Shown: positions 49,708-59,557 of the stretch, piece after piece
Position numbering within the stretch: position 1 is the stretch's first letter
How the letters are laid out: every line of letters begins with the position of its first letter
DNA from: Alienimonas chondri
GTDB lineage: Bacteria; Planctomycetota; Planctomycetia; Planctomycetales; Planctomycetaceae
Length of the DNA stretch: 64,000 nt
NCBI RefSeq assembly: GCF_013036045.1
Contig: NZ_WTPX01000004.1
Location: 1-64,000, forward strand
Direction of reading: 5' to 3'
Position numbers and translations under genes: made by a program
The notes under the pieces: generated by a model
What the model was told of the DNA's origin: nothing
The model's database searches: none
What the model saw: the letters and a program-made list of their open reading frames with translations, nothing else

Positions 49708-52665
49708 TCACTCCGCCGCGACGCCCCCTCCTGACACAGCGACGCGCTCGCCCGGGCCGGCGACCCGCAGCGAGACCACGCCGCTGCACTGGCCGCCTTC
49801 GCCTTTGCTGCGGGCGAACACCGGCCGCACGCTCGGCGGCACCCAATCGGCCGCGGTGAGGAAGATCTGCCGTTCGGTCTCTCCCCTGCGAATCAGCACG
49901 CCGGACAGGCCGATGTTGTTCACGATCACCCCGTGCGGCAGGCCGAACAGGTCGAACTTCTGCTCCCCGCCGAACGTCTCCCCGTTTCCCTCGGCATCGC
50001 CCCCCTCGGCATTCGCAGTGGGCTGGCGATCCATGACGAGGTTCGCGGTGATCGTCTCGCCGGGGCGGATGACGAGATTCCCGTCGGCGTCCAGGTGCGA
50101 CCCCGCGTCCGGCTCCAATCGCACGGTGAACTTCGGCGGCGGACCGACGGACAGCTTGCCGAGGTCGCCCAGCGATTCGACCCGCTCCTCGCCGTCGACC
50201 GTCCCGGTCGCGGTGACGGAGACGGCTTTCCACTGCTCTTCGCTCGGCGATTCGGCGTCCGCGGCGGCGCGGATCACGGCGCTGACGTCGAAGTGCCCCG
50301 CTTCGATCTCGACCGGCCCGCCGACCGTAAAACCCTCCGGCAGATGGTCGAACGCGACCGTCAACGGCCCGTTCCAGCCGTCGTGTCGGTCGACGCGGAT
50401 CTCGAACTTCATCCCGCTCCCCGCCGGTACGGTCAGTCCCCCGCCGGGCCGCTGCACCGACGCCGTGAACCCCGGCTGCGGCTCGCGCAGCGTGAGCTTG
50501 TAGCCGTAATCCGGCCCGCCCTCGCCGCGGACGTCGCGGACCCGCACGAGATACTCGCCCGTCGAGGACGCCTGCGCGGAGCCGGCCGGCGGAGCGACGA
50601 ACCGCAAGCGGGCGGCGGAGCCCCATTCCCGCTCCGGATCGTCGTCGCTGACGTAGTTCACCTCGAAGATCGGCAGCCCGTTGTCCGGCAGGTCGGCGTC
50701 GGGATCGTGCGGGGCGACGGTGTAAACCGGCTCGTACAGCGAGTGGGCCGTGGCGCTGGTGCCGAAGTAGTTGATGCGGTGCTTGTTGTCGGGGCGCTCG
50801 TAAAACACGAAGCCGCTGTCCGGTCCCTGCGGCGCCCGATAGAACCGCACGACCTCGCCGCTCATGTAGAGATATTCGTTCAGTTCCATTTCGTCCCAGA
50901 AGTCCAACCGCGTGTCGTTGGACCGCATTGAATCGATCGGCCGGAAGTTGATCACGCTGGCCCGCGTCGCCTGCAGTTGGACCCGCATCACCGGCTCGCC
51001 GTCAGGACGGAGGATCTCCAGCAGCGGGTCGGTCGGCGTGGCGTTCGGGCCGCTGCCCTCAGTCTCGCGGACGCAGCTCAACACCCACTCGCTGCCCGGG
51101 GCGGCGGCGAAGCGGTACAGGTCCGCATCGCCGGGTTCGCCGATCACGCCGTAGACGGTCGAGGGCGCCAGCGGCGTCGCCGTCGCCGGGGCGTCGTTCG
51201 GTTCCACTTCGTTCGCGGGGGAGTCCTCCACCGCAGCGATTCGCTCACCGGCTCCCCCCGACTCGCCGTCGCCAGTAGGCGGCGCGTCCCCCGATTCGCC
51301 CCCCGCGAACCTCACCCGCTTCACAGAACCGTCCAGCAGGCCGACGAGCGCCCCGACTTCATCTGATGCGCCTGTCACCGCCACCGCCGCCGGCCAGTCG
51401 GGCAGCGTGACCGCGGGGGCGGCCTGGACGAAGCCGTTCTTCATTTCGCGGGGCCGATTCCACAGTTTGACGGTCGAGTCCTCCGCCGACGTGATGAGTT
51501 GCCCGCCGCGGCCCGCGTCGTCGAGCGGAGCGAACGTCAGCGACAGCACCGGGCCGCGGTGGACGAACTGACTCAGCCGCACCTTCGTCGTGCCCTGTCG
51601 GCCCTCGCCGGTCAGTTCCCACGCCCGCAGGGTGCGGTCGGCCCCGGCGGCGAGCAGGTGCGTGCCGTCCGGCGTGAAGGCGACGCACAACTGGGCGCCC
51701 GCGGGTTCGGTCAGCGTGTCCTTCAGGGCGCCCGTAGTCGCGTCCCACAGCTTGATCGTGCGGTCGTCCGAGGCCGTCGCCAGCAGCGGCAGCGTCGGGT
51801 GGAACGCCGCCCCGAACACCGGGCCGTTGTGGCCCTTCAACACCCCCTTCTCCAACCCGGTCGCTGGATCCCAGAGCCGCACGAGCTTGTCGTACCCGCC
51901 CGTCGCCAGCGTTTCCGTATCCGGGGAGAGCGCCGCGGCGAGGATCGCGTCCGCGTGCCCGCGGAGCACGTAGGCCGGTTCGTCGCCGGTCTCGCTCCAC
52001 TCGCCGACGTCCCAGACGACCACCGCCCCGCTCAGGCCCGGCTCGCCCGCGGCGGCCAACACGCGCTCGTCATCCAGCCACCGCAGCGCGTGCACGTGCC
52101 CCGGCACGCCGGTCAGCGTGCGAGACGGCTTGAGGGTGTCGGCTTCCATCAGTTCGACCCGCCCGTAGCGGCCGACGGCGACGGTCGCCCCGTCCGGGCT
52201 GAGGGCGAGGGCGTGCACCGGCTCGCGGACGGTCTCCGCCGTCACGGCGATCTCCGGCACGATCAACGTCGGTTGATCGCTCCCCCCGAGCGCCCCGGCG
52301 TCCACCCACCGCTTCAGCAGGGCAACCTCCTCCGCGGACGGCCGCGGTTCGTCCTCCGGGGGCATCAACTCGCCCTGCGTGCCGTCGAGGAGGCCGAAGA
52401 TGCGGCTCCCCGCCGCGTCGCCGGGGACGATGACCGCCCCTTCGTAACCGCCTTTGAGCAGCGAGGCGTGATCGTGCAGGGCGAACTCGCCGTATTGCTC
52501 GCCGGCGTTATGACAGCCGGAACAATACTTCGTCAGCAGCGGGCGGATTTCGCGGTCGTAGTCCGGCCCCCCCGGCTCGCCCTCCGCCGCGATAGCGACC
52601 GGCGTCAGGAGCAGCGTGAAAGCGGCGAAGCGAACGGCGAACATAGCGGCGACGGCGGGCGGCAA
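49708..52665 (-). CDS. Secreted c-type cytochrome / WD40 / PPC multidomain protein
   Basis: 985 residues. Signal peptide (ending AIAAEG), then a planctomycete cytochrome domain with CSGCH (48-52) and LMPPEDEP, a WD40 propeller (about 145-470; repeats such as LATGGYDKLVRLWD, LATASDDRTIKLWD), a PPC-like beta domain starting VEPNDAPATATPLAPSTVYGVIGEPGDADLYRF (about 505), and beta-rich C-terminal domains. A start at ATG 52641 is possible. It lies 31 bases downstream of the DUF1549/1553 gene, clearly one operon. Exact function is unknown for this family. Confidence 0.85.
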   Translation of the reverse strand: MPPAVAAMFAVRFAAFTLLLTPVAIAAEGEPGGPDYDREIRPLLTKYCSGCHNAGEQYGEFALHDHASLLKGGYEGAVIVPGDAAGSRIFGLLDGTQGELMPPEDEPRPSAEEVALLKRWVDAGALGGSDQPTLIVPEIAVTAETVREPVHALALSPDGATVAVGRYGRVELMEADTLKPSRTLTGVPGHVHALRWLDDERVLAAAGEPGLSGAVVVWDVGEWSETGDEPAYVLRGHADAILAAALSPDTETLATGGYDKLVRLWDPATGLEKGVLKGHNGPVFGAAFHPTLPLLATASDDRTIKLWDATTGALKDTLTEPAGAQLCVAFTPDGTHLLAAGADRTLRAWELTGEGRQGTTKVRLSQFVHRGPVLSLTFAPLDDAGRGGQLITSAEDSTVKLWNRPREMKNGFVQAAPAVTLPDWPAAVAVTGASDEVGALVGLLDGSVKRVRFAGGESGDAPPTGDGESGGAGERIAAVEDSPANEVEPNDAPATATPLAPSTVYGVIGEPGDADLYRFAAAPGSEWVLSCVRETEGSGPNATPTDPLLEILRPDGEPVMRVQLQATRASVINFRPIDSMRSNDTRLDFWDEMELNEYLYMSGEVVRFYRAPQGPDSGFVFYERPDNKHRINYFGTSATAHSLYEPVYTVAPHDPDADLPDNGLPIFEVNYVSDDDPEREWGSAARLRFVAPPAGSAQASSTGEYLVRVRDVRGEGGPDYGYKLTLREPQPGFTASVQRPGGGLTVPAGSGMKFEIRVDRHDGWNGPLTVAFDHLPEGFTVGGPVEIEAGHFDVSAVIRAAADAESPSEEQWKAVSVTATGTVDGEERVESLGDLGKLSVGPPPKFTVRLEPDAGSHLDADGNLVIRPGETITANLVMDRQPTANAEGGDAEGNGETFGGEQKFDLFGLPHGVIVNNIGLSGVLIRRGETERQIFLTAADWVPPSVRPVFARSKGEGGQCSGVVSLRVAGPGERVAVSGGGVAAE

Positions 52666-52696
52666 GGTGCGGATGGACGGGGCGACGGCGAGCGGT

Positions 52697-55141
52697 TCAG
52701 TGCTGGAACAGGAACTCGCGACTGCTGAGCAGCCCCCAATACAGGTCTTCGAGAGCGATGCGTTTCTCGTCCCCCTCCGCGGCGCCCAGCACCGCGGCGA
52801 CGGCGGCAGCTTCTTTCTCCGTCGGCGACCGGCTCAGCGAGGCGAGATAGGCCTCTTCGATCAAGTCTGCATCGGGCTTCCCGGAGGCCAGTCCCTCCTT
52901 GATCCGACCGGCGTCGGCGGAGAGTTTCTCGTTCAAGGTGCCGCCGTTCATCACGTGCAAGACCTGCTTCATGCTCGGCATCTCCGTGCGTTCGCAGGCG
53001 CATGTCTTCAGGCGTTCCGCACGGCCGAAGGCGTCGAGGAAGTAGCTGGCGACGGCGCTGTCCTTCAATTGAATCGCCTTCGTCCCCTCGGGCTGATCCT
53101 TGAAGGTCGTCGGTACCGCGGTCGCGGAACTGAAGGCGTCCAGCAGCACTTCGGCCTTTAGACGACGCGGGAGGAAGTGCGAGTAGTAGCGAGTGTCGCT
53201 CTCCGCGCCCGGCTCCGGGATGCTGCTGCGTTGGTAGGCTTCGCTGGTGAGGATCAGCCGCATCAACCGCTTCAGATCGTAGTCGTTCGCGACGAGATAC
53301 TCCGCGAGCGCGTCCATCAACGCCGGGTTGCTGGGCGGGTTGGTCAGCCGCAGGTCGTCCACGGCGTCGACCAGACCGACGCCCATGTAGTTCTCCCACA
53401 CGCGATTGACGATCGCCCGGCTGAAATAGGGGTTCGCGGGGTCGGTGAGCCACTCGGCCAGCACCTCACGGCGGTCGCCGGCGAAGTCGGCGGGGAGGGC
53501 GTCCGCGTCCAGCGGGGCGGGGGGTTGGGCCTCGCCGGTGCGGGGTTGAATGAGGTCGCCGTCGTCCGCGACGAAGATCGTGCGGTTCCCGTCGCCGTTA
53601 CGGTAATCGCCGCCCCAGCCCTTGCCGCGGACGCGGCCGAACAGGTTCGCGAAGGCGTAATATTGGTCGTTGGTCCACTTTTCGAGCGGGTGGTCGTGGC
53701 ACTTCGCGCAGGCGATCGACATGCCTAGGAACGCCGCGGAGGTGGTCTCCGCCATCGTTTCCGGGTCTTGATGCAGGGCGAAGAAGTTGGCGGCGCCGTT
53801 GTCGAACGTGCCGCCCTTCGCCGTGACGACGCCGTGGGCGAACTCGTCCCAGCCGGCGTTCTCCTCGACCCGTTCCCGGATCCAGCCGTAGAAGCTCTCC
53901 ACCGCCTTGGGCCGCAGGCGATCGCCGGAGACCAGCAGCAGGTCGCTCCATTTGTGCGTCCAGTAATCGACGTATTCCGGCGAGGCGAGCAGTTCGTCGA
54001 CCAGCCGTTCCCGCTTGTCCGGGGCGTCGTCAGCGAGAAACGTCCGCACCTCGTCCGGCGTCGGCAAACGGCCGGCGACGTCGAGGCAGGCCCGCCGCAG
54101 GAAGGTCGCGTCGTCGCACCGCGGGGAGGGCGGCAGGTTGAGGGCGTCCAGCTTCTCCAAGACGAACCCGTCGATCAGGTTCGCCTGGGGGGCGTTCGCG
54201 TAGACGCCCTCCGCGGGCGCTTCGGACCGCGGCACGACGGCCGTGCTGACGACGTTGCGGGCGAGGTACCACGCGACCACCGGCCCCTCGCCGGGGCCGA
54301 CGACGGTCATCACGCCGTCGTCCGAGACCGTCGCGACGGAGGCGTCCGCAGCGGTGAACTTCGCCCAACGGGTGACGTCCTCGGTGCGGCCGTCGGTGAA
54401 GTGCGCGATGACGACGGTCGGCTGCACGTCGCCGACGCCCAGCGTGACACGCTTCGGCAGGATTTCGAGCCGATCGAGCCGCGGATCGTCCTCCGTCGGG
54501 GCGGGGGCGCCGGCGGCGAGCCATTCGCTGATGACTCGGTAATCGTCGCTGCCCTCCTCGAACCGCAAGCCGCCCTTATGCGGCACCGCGGCCGTCGGTT
54601 TGGTGAGCAGCAGCGACCGGGCCGGGTCGCTCGGCACGATCCGCCGCCCGCGGGCGGCCCGGGTGATGGCGTGGAAGTCCGTGTCCGGGTCGTAGCCCCG
54701 CAACGACAGCAGGAACCCGCCCTTGCCCGCCGCGGCGCCGTGACAGGCGCCCGCGTTGCACCCGCGCTTCGTCAGCACGCTCTGGACGTGATTGCGGAAG
54801 CTCCAGGTCTGGGACTGATCGAAGTCCGTGACGGTCGCCGCGACGGTCGCGGAGCGTTGACCCAGCGTCGCGGTGAGCGTCGCGGTTCCGTTGCCCATGG
54901 GCACGGCCACGCCCTCCTTCACCGCGACGACGGCTTCGTCATCGCTGCTCCAAACGACCTCGGGCGAGGCGGGGCCGAGCGTGCCGTCCGCCCCGCGGGT
55001 CTGCACGAGCAGCGTTTGAAAGTCCTTCGGACCGGTCAGTTCGACCGTCGCCGGCAGCACGGCGAGGCCGGCGTCGGCCGAGGTTCCCCCAACCTCCGCG
55101 GGTGCGGCGAGCAGGGCGGCGGCGAGGAGCAGGGGCGTCAT
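52697..55141 (-). CDS. DUF1549/DUF1553 secreted protein with haem motifs
   Basis: 814 residues. Short signal (MTPLLLAAALLAAPA), an Ig-like BID_2-type domain (about 25-105), a cytochrome-like module with CNAGACHG (C128, C133, H134; spacing CX4CH), a second BID_2-like stretch (about 228-300), DUF1549 (about 322-530, with CAKCH 478-482) and DUF1553 (about 555-810). This family is hugely expanded in planctomycetes, nearly always next to a DUF1501 gene as here; role in oxidative polymer breakdown has been suggested but is not established. Confidence 0.88.
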   Translation of the reverse strand: MTPLLLAAALLAAPAEVGGTSADAGLAVLPATVELTGPKDFQTLLVQTRGADGTLGPASPEVVWSSDDEAVVAVKEGVAVPMGNGTATLTATLGQRSATVAATVTDFDQSQTWSFRNHVQSVLTKRGCNAGACHGAAAGKGGFLLSLRGYDPDTDFHAITRAARGRRIVPSDPARSLLLTKPTAAVPHKGGLRFEEGSDDYRVISEWLAAGAPAPTEDDPRLDRLEILPKRVTLGVGDVQPTVVIAHFTDGRTEDVTRWAKFTAADASVATVSDDGVMTVVGPGEGPVVAWYLARNVVSTAVVPRSEAPAEGVYANAPQANLIDGFVLEKLDALNLPPSPRCDDATFLRRACLDVAGRLPTPDEVRTFLADDAPDKRERLVDELLASPEYVDYWTHKWSDLLLVSGDRLRPKAVESFYGWIRERVEENAGWDEFAHGVVTAKGGTFDNGAANFFALHQDPETMAETTSAAFLGMSIACAKCHDHPLEKWTNDQYYAFANLFGRVRGKGWGGDYRNGDGNRTIFVADDGDLIQPRTGEAQPPAPLDADALPADFAGDRREVLAEWLTDPANPYFSRAIVNRVWENYMGVGLVDAVDDLRLTNPPSNPALMDALAEYLVANDYDLKRLMRLILTSEAYQRSSIPEPGAESDTRYYSHFLPRRLKAEVLLDAFSSATAVPTTFKDQPEGTKAIQLKDSAVASYFLDAFGRAERLKTCACERTEMPSMKQVLHVMNGGTLNEKLSADAGRIKEGLASGKPDADLIEEAYLASLSRSPTEKEAAAVAAVLGAAEGDEKRIALEDLYWGLLSSREFLFQH

Positions 55142-55167
55142 ACGGCAGCGATCGCAAAGTCGATTCG

Positions 55168-55258
55168 GTGAGACCGGAGCGCGAGCTCCGGCAGTGCGTC
55201 GTTCGGTTCAGCGTTCCGCCGGCTCCACCGACGGCCGGAGCTGGCGCTCCGGTCTCAC
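55168..55258. repeat. Inverted repeat between DUF1501 and DUF1549/1553 genes
   Basis: Left arm gtgagaccggagcgcgagctccgg (55168-55191, given in two readable parts: gtgagaccggagc, gcgagctccgg) and right arm 55235-55258 are complementary except for a few central positions. Each arm also contains its own small palindrome (ccggagc...gctccgg), so nested hairpins can form. The spacer is 43 bases. Confidence 0.75.
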
Positions 55259-55264
55259 AACCTG

Positions 55265-56656
55265 TCAGGCGAACAGCTCGTACAGCGGTTTCGTGCCGAA
55301 ATCGACCAGCGGGAACGGTCGACCGGCGGGGCCGGGGAGGTGCTGTTCGAGGTCCAAGCCGAGGCTGTGGAAGATCGTGCCGACGATGTCCGCGGGGCTG
55401 GTGGGCCGTTCCGCGGGGTAGGCGCCGATCTCGTCGCTGGCGCCGATCGCCCGGCCGCCCTGCACGCCGCCGCCGGCGAAGTACATCGTCCAGCACTGCG
55501 GCCAGTGATCGCGACCGCCGGCGGGGTTCACCCGGGGCGTGCGGCCGAACTCCGCGAGGTTGCAGACCATGGTGTCCTCCAGCATCCCGCGGTCGATCAG
55601 GTCCGTCAGCAACGCCGAATACGCCTGGTCGTACATCGGGGCGACGATGTCCCGCATGCCCTCAATGGAAGTGAACGGCTTGGTGCCGTGGATGTCCCAG
55701 GTGATCTCGTCGAACACCGTCAGGAAGGTGTTCACCGTGACGAACCGCACGCCGGCCTCGATCAGCCGGCGGGCCAGCAGAAGGCTCGCGCCGAAGCGAT
55801 TGCGGCCGTAACGGTCGCGGACGTCGTCCGGTTCCTGGTTCAGATCGAACGCCCCCCGCGCCTCCGGGCTGGTGATGAGGCGGTAGGCGCTCTCGAAATT
55901 GGAGTCCATCAGCCGCGCCTGTTCGCTGCTCTCGAACGCGGCGGCGTGGCCCTCCACGATGCTCCGCAGCTTGCGGCGCCGTTCGAGCCGGGCGTCGCCG
56001 ATGCTCTTCGGCGGCAGCAGGTCGGGGACCTGGAAGTTCGGCTTGCTCGGATCGGCGTTCAGGATGAACGGGTCGTAGCCGCGGCCGAGGAACCCGGCGT
56101 CCTGACCGTTCGGCAGGTTCCCGCCGACCCGGCCCATTCGCTCGGGAAGGATCACGCTGGCCGGCAGATCGCTTTTGCGACCGCGGAGGTAGCTCAGCAC
56201 GCTGCCGGCGTGGGGGGTGTTGACCCCGCCGGAGAAGTACCGCCCGGTCTGCATCATCTGCAGGCCCGTGTCGTGCACGGCGGGCGCCGTGTGGTAGCAG
56301 CTCCGGACCATGCTGAACTTGTCCGCCAGCTTGGCGTGCTCCGGGAGGATCTCCGAGAGCAGGAAGTCGCCTTTCGTCGGCACCGCTTTGAACGGCCCGC
56401 GGATCTCCTTGGGGGCGTCCGGCTTGGGATCGAAGCAGTCCTGAGCGCTGGGGGCGCCGAGGTTGAAGATCAGGATGCAGGCCTTGTCCTCGTGCCCGGA
56501 CTTGACCGCCCCGGCTTCGGAGGCGGCGGCCATATCCGCGAGGTTCAGCCCCAACGCGGAGAGCGCCCCTACGGTGAGGAAGTCGCGGCGGGTGGAGCCG
56601 TCGCAGTCGTGGGCGGAGCCGTCGCCGAGCAGATTCAACATGGCCGCGGGTCGCAT
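55265..56656 (-). CDS. Tat-exported DUF1501 protein
   Basis: 463 residues from ATG 56656. Twin-arginine signal STRRDFLTVGALSALGLNLA, then the sulfatase-like alpha/beta fold of DUF1501 (CILIFNLGAPSAQDCFDPKPDAP, MVRSCYHTAPAVHDTG, AEFGRTPRVNPAGGRDHWPQCWTMYFAGGGVQGG). The frame is open to 56779 but the twin-Arg start is convincing. First gene of the secreted set; 123 bases with a repeat separate it from the DUF1549/1553 gene. Confidence 0.88.
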   Translation of the reverse strand: MRPAAMLNLLGDGSAHDCDGSTRRDFLTVGALSALGLNLADMAAASEAGAVKSGHEDKACILIFNLGAPSAQDCFDPKPDAPKEIRGPFKAVPTKGDFLLSEILPEHAKLADKFSMVRSCYHTAPAVHDTGLQMMQTGRYFSGGVNTPHAGSVLSYLRGRKSDLPASVILPERMGRVGGNLPNGQDAGFLGRGYDPFILNADPSKPNFQVPDLLPPKSIGDARLERRRKLRSIVEGHAAAFESSEQARLMDSNFESAYRLITSPEARGAFDLNQEPDDVRDRYGRNRFGASLLLARRLIEAGVRFVTVNTFLTVFDEITWDIHGTKPFTSIEGMRDIVAPMYDQAYSALLTDLIDRGMLEDTMVCNLAEFGRTPRVNPAGGRDHWPQCWTMYFAGGGVQGGRAIGASDEIGAYPAERPTSPADIVGTIFHSLGLDLEQHLPGPAGRPFPLVDFGTKPLYELFA

Positions 56657-56988
56657 CGTTCGAGGAGCGGATTCCCCGTGACGTACGCCGGCGCCGCCAC
56701 GCGAAGCGCGGTCGTCCCAGCGAAGCAGGCACAGCCCGACGAAGGCCGCACCGGGGTCACGGTGACGGCGGGGTCGCACCGCCTCGGCATCGTGCGACGC
56801 GCGCCTGCCCGATAGGAAAGCCGCTGCCGATGCATCGGTAGTTTACGACGCCGGCCGCGCCTCGGCAACGAGATGCGCGAGACTCGATCCCCGTCCCGGT
56901 TGCGAACGCGGCCCGTCCCGCGGACCCTGCGGATCGTTCGGCTTGCCCCGTCCCTCGCTCACCAGATTCGCCGGTTCAGGAGTTCCGC
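56657..56988. other. 332-base divergent intergenic region
   Basis: Lies between the DUF1501 gene (-) and the oxidoreductase gene (+). No gene recognised. Contains small palindromic words (gatgcatc near 56834) and an AGGAG 8 bases before the oxidoreductase ATG. It must carry the promoters of both flanking genes, but I could not place them. Confidence 0.5.
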
Positions 56989-58047
56989 ATGATCCGTATC
57001 GGCATCGTCGGCTTGGGGTTCATGGGCTACACGCACTTCACCGCCAGCGCCAAGCTGCGCGGCGGGAAGATCACCGCAATCGCCAGTCGCAACGCCAAGA
57101 AGCGGGCCGGCGACTGGACCGGATTGAAGGGCAACTTCGGCCCCCCCGCCGGGAAGGTGGATCTCTCCAAGGTCACCGCCCACGAGACGGTCGACGAACT
57201 GCTGGCCGATCCGAACGTCGACATGGTCGACGTCTGCCTGCCGACGAAGATGCACGAGGAGGTCACGCTGAAGGCCGCCGCGGCCGGCAAACACGTCTTC
57301 GTGGAGAAGCCGATCGCCCCGGATCTGGCCTCCGCCGACCGGATGGTCAAAGCCTGCGAGAAGGCCGGCGTGCTGTTGATGGTCGGCCACGTGCTGCCCT
57401 TCTTCCCGGAGTTCCGTTACCTGCACGAGGCCACGGAGAAAAAGAAGTACGGCAAACTGCGGGCCGCCCATTTCGCCCGCGTGATCTGCCCGCCGGACTG
57501 GCGGGAGGGGGAGGACGACTTCGTGGAGCTCGGCGGCTGGGGCGCCGACCTGCATGTCCACGACACGCACTTCATCAGCCTGCTGTGCGGCGTGCCGACG
57601 AAGGTGTTCAGCCGCGGCCTGCTCCGCGAGGGGCTGATCGAACATGTGCAGAGTGAGTACGTCTGGGACGATGCCAAAGGCGCCAATCCCCCGGTCGGCA
57701 GTGTCGCCGGGGGAATCGCGGCGAAGGGGCACGACTTCCGCCACGGTTTCGAGGCGCACTTCGAGAAGGCCACGATCCTGTTCAATGCCGCGAACCTCGG
57801 CGGGGAGTTCTCCGTCGATCGGCCGCTGACGGTCGTCTCGCAGGGCGGTCAGGTCCGCGAGCCCAGCCTGAAGGGCGGTGAGGAATGGTTCAGTCCGTTC
57901 GCCGCGGAGCTTCAAGCCGCGGTGAAGGGCGTGAAAGAGCACGCCGCCCCGCGGGTGCTCTCCGGGGCGCTCGCCCGAGACGCCTTGAAGGTCGTTTCCG
58001 CGGAGACCAAAAGCGTGAAGGCCGGCGGGAAACTCGTCACCGTGTGA
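56989..58047 (+). CDS. Gfo/Idh/MocA-family NAD(P)-dependent oxidoreductase
   Basis: 352 residues. Rossmann GIVGLGFMG at the N-terminus, DVCLPTKMHEEV, and the family signature VFVEKPIA; C-terminal domain with ELGGWGADLHVHDTHFISLL containing catalytic-type D-x-x-x-H residues. No signal peptide, so cytosolic. AGGAG precedes the ATG. Substrate is probably a sugar or inositol derivative, not resolvable from sequence. Confidence 0.88.
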   Translation: MIRIGIVGLGFMGYTHFTASAKLRGGKITAIASRNAKKRAGDWTGLKGNFGPPAGKVDLSKVTAHETVDELLADPNVDMVDVCLPTKMHEEVTLKAAAAGKHVFVEKPIAPDLASADRMVKACEKAGVLLMVGHVLPFFPEFRYLHEATEKKKYGKLRAAHFARVICPPDWREGEDDFVELGGWGADLHVHDTHFISLLCGVPTKVFSRGLLREGLIEHVQSEYVWDDAKGANPPVGSVAGGIAAKGHDFRHGFEAHFEKATILFNAANLGGEFSVDRPLTVVSQGGQVREPSLKGGEEWFSPFAAELQAAVKGVKEHAAPRVLSGALARDALKVVSAETKSVKAGGKLVTV

Positions 58048-58172
58048 ACGGATGTGGGATTGGGGATGTCGGATGGGGGATGTGAAGGTTTGCCCGGCGG
58101 TTATCGTGTGAGCATTGCCGGACGCTTACGCGTCACATCCCACTTCCGAAATCCGAAATCCGACTTCGTTCT

Positions 58173-59024
58173 GTGCCGATCGAGAACCTGCCCGTCCATC
58201 AAGCCGAACTCGCCGGGTTTCCGGTCGAGGGATACGGCCGCGGCGCGGTGCAGAGTTACGTCCGTCTGATCGAGCAGAAGATCCTGTTCGACCTCGGCGG
58301 CAGCCCCTGGGACTTCCAGAACACGCCCACGGCGTTCATCACCCACGGGCACCTCGACCACCTCGCCGCGCTGCCGGTGTTCGTGGCCCGACGGCGGATG
58401 ATGAAGATGGAGCCGCCGGTCGTGTACGTCCCCGCGGAGATCCGCGACGACGTGAACAAGCTGCTGCGCGCCTGGCAGCGGCTCGACCGCGGCCGTATGG
58501 CCGTCGATCTGATCGGGCTGGAGCCGGGCGAGGAGGTCGACCTGAACCGCGAACTGGCCGTCACCACCTTCGCCACGACGCACACCGTCCCGAGCCTCGG
58601 CTATGTGCTGTGGGGCAAGAAGCGGAAGCTGAAGCCGGAGTTCGCCGACCTCGCCCAGGACGAAATCCGCATCGAGGCGATGAAGGGCACCGAGATGAGC
58701 GCCGAGGTCCGCGAACCGCTCGTCGCCTACACCGGCGACACCTCCCCCAAGGGCCTGTTCGAGACCGACGGCGGCCGCGACGCCCTGCGGGCGAAGCTAC
58801 TCATTACGGAGATGACCTTCTTCCGCCCGGATCACCGCCGGGCGAAGATCCACAAATTCGGCCACATGCACCTGGACGACATCGTGGAGCACGCCGAGGA
58901 CTTCCAGAACGAAGCCGTCCTGTTCGTCCACGCCAGCACCCGCACGGGAGAGCGCCCCTTCCGCCGAGCGGTCGAAAAGCGGCTGCCCGCGGACCTGATG
59001 GAACGCACGACGATCTGGTTTTGA
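58173..59024 (+). CDS. MBL-fold hydrolase, RNase Z / class II phosphodiesterase-like
   Basis: 283 residues, GTG start. Metallo-beta-lactamase motif [11 protein letters not shown], a later [20 protein letters not shown] and KFGHMHLDD supply the metal ligands in RNase Z-like order. It lacks an obvious exosite arm. tRNA 3' processing or cyclic nucleotide cleavage are both possible. Upstream gap contains small direct repeats (gaaatccgaaatccgac). Confidence 0.8.
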   Translation: MPIENLPVHQAELAGFPVEGYGRGAVQSYVRLIEQKILFDLGGSPWDFQNTPTAFITHGHLDHLAALPVFVARRRMMKMEPPVVYVPAEIRDDVNKLLRAWQRLDRGRMAVDLIGLEPGEEVDLNRELAVTTFATTHTVPSLGYVLWGKKRKLKPEFADLAQDEIRIEAMKGTEMSAEVREPLVAYTGDTSPKGLFETDGGRDALRAKLLITEMTFFRPDHRRAKIHKFGHMHLDDIVEHAEDFQNEAVLFVHASTRTGERPFRRAVEKRLPADLMERTTIWF

Positions 59025-59027
59025 CGG

Positions 59028-59396
59028 GTGGCCGACGACCTACAGAAACGCGACCGGCCCCCAGAATCGCCCAATTGCGATGACGACATCCCGCGGTGGC
59101 CTGCGTTCGGTGGAGGATTGCTGGGGGCTTCTGCCGCACCTTCAGCGATTCTTATATGGAGTTGGGTCACTCCGGGCAGTTGGGCTCTTGCGGGAGCCTT
59201 TATGCTGGGAATATTCCTGGGGCCGTTGATCGTGATAGTTGGTGGAGCGTGCGGCGTGGCCTTCCACCGTGCCAAAGTCGTCGAACGATACGGCGGAAGC
59301 ACAGGTTCGGCCGTCTTCGCAGTGTCGCTCCTATCCGCTGCGGCGCTGTCCACAGTGGTTGTGGCGGCCGTATTGATCTGGAATTTCGCTCAGTAG
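59028..59396 (+). CDS. Small three-helix membrane protein, tandem paralogue 1
   Basis: 122 residues, GTG start 3 bases after the MBL gene stop. Charged N-terminus, then three hydrophobic segments: FGGGLLGASAAPSAILIW, LAGAFMLGIFLGPLIVIVGGACG and a C-terminal VFAVSLLSAAALSTVVVAAVLIW. The Gly/Pro pattern matches the three genes that follow. Function unknown. Confidence 0.65.
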   Translation: MADDLQKRDRPPESPNCDDDIPRWPAFGGGLLGASAAPSAILIWSWVTPGSWALAGAFMLGIFLGPLIVIVGGACGVAFHRAKVVERYGGSTGSAVFAVSLLSAAALSTVVVAAVLIWNFAQ

Positions 59397-59557
59397 ACTG
59401 CGAACAGCCGCGGAGAATGTCCACAGATCGAATAGATTGAACGTGACACATCGTTCCCACCTGATTTCAACTGGCTCGCGGCATTCATCGACGGCGCGAA
59501 TGCCGCGCCGGCGAACGCTATGACCGGACCTATCATTCGCCTCTCCGGTGCCCTCTC

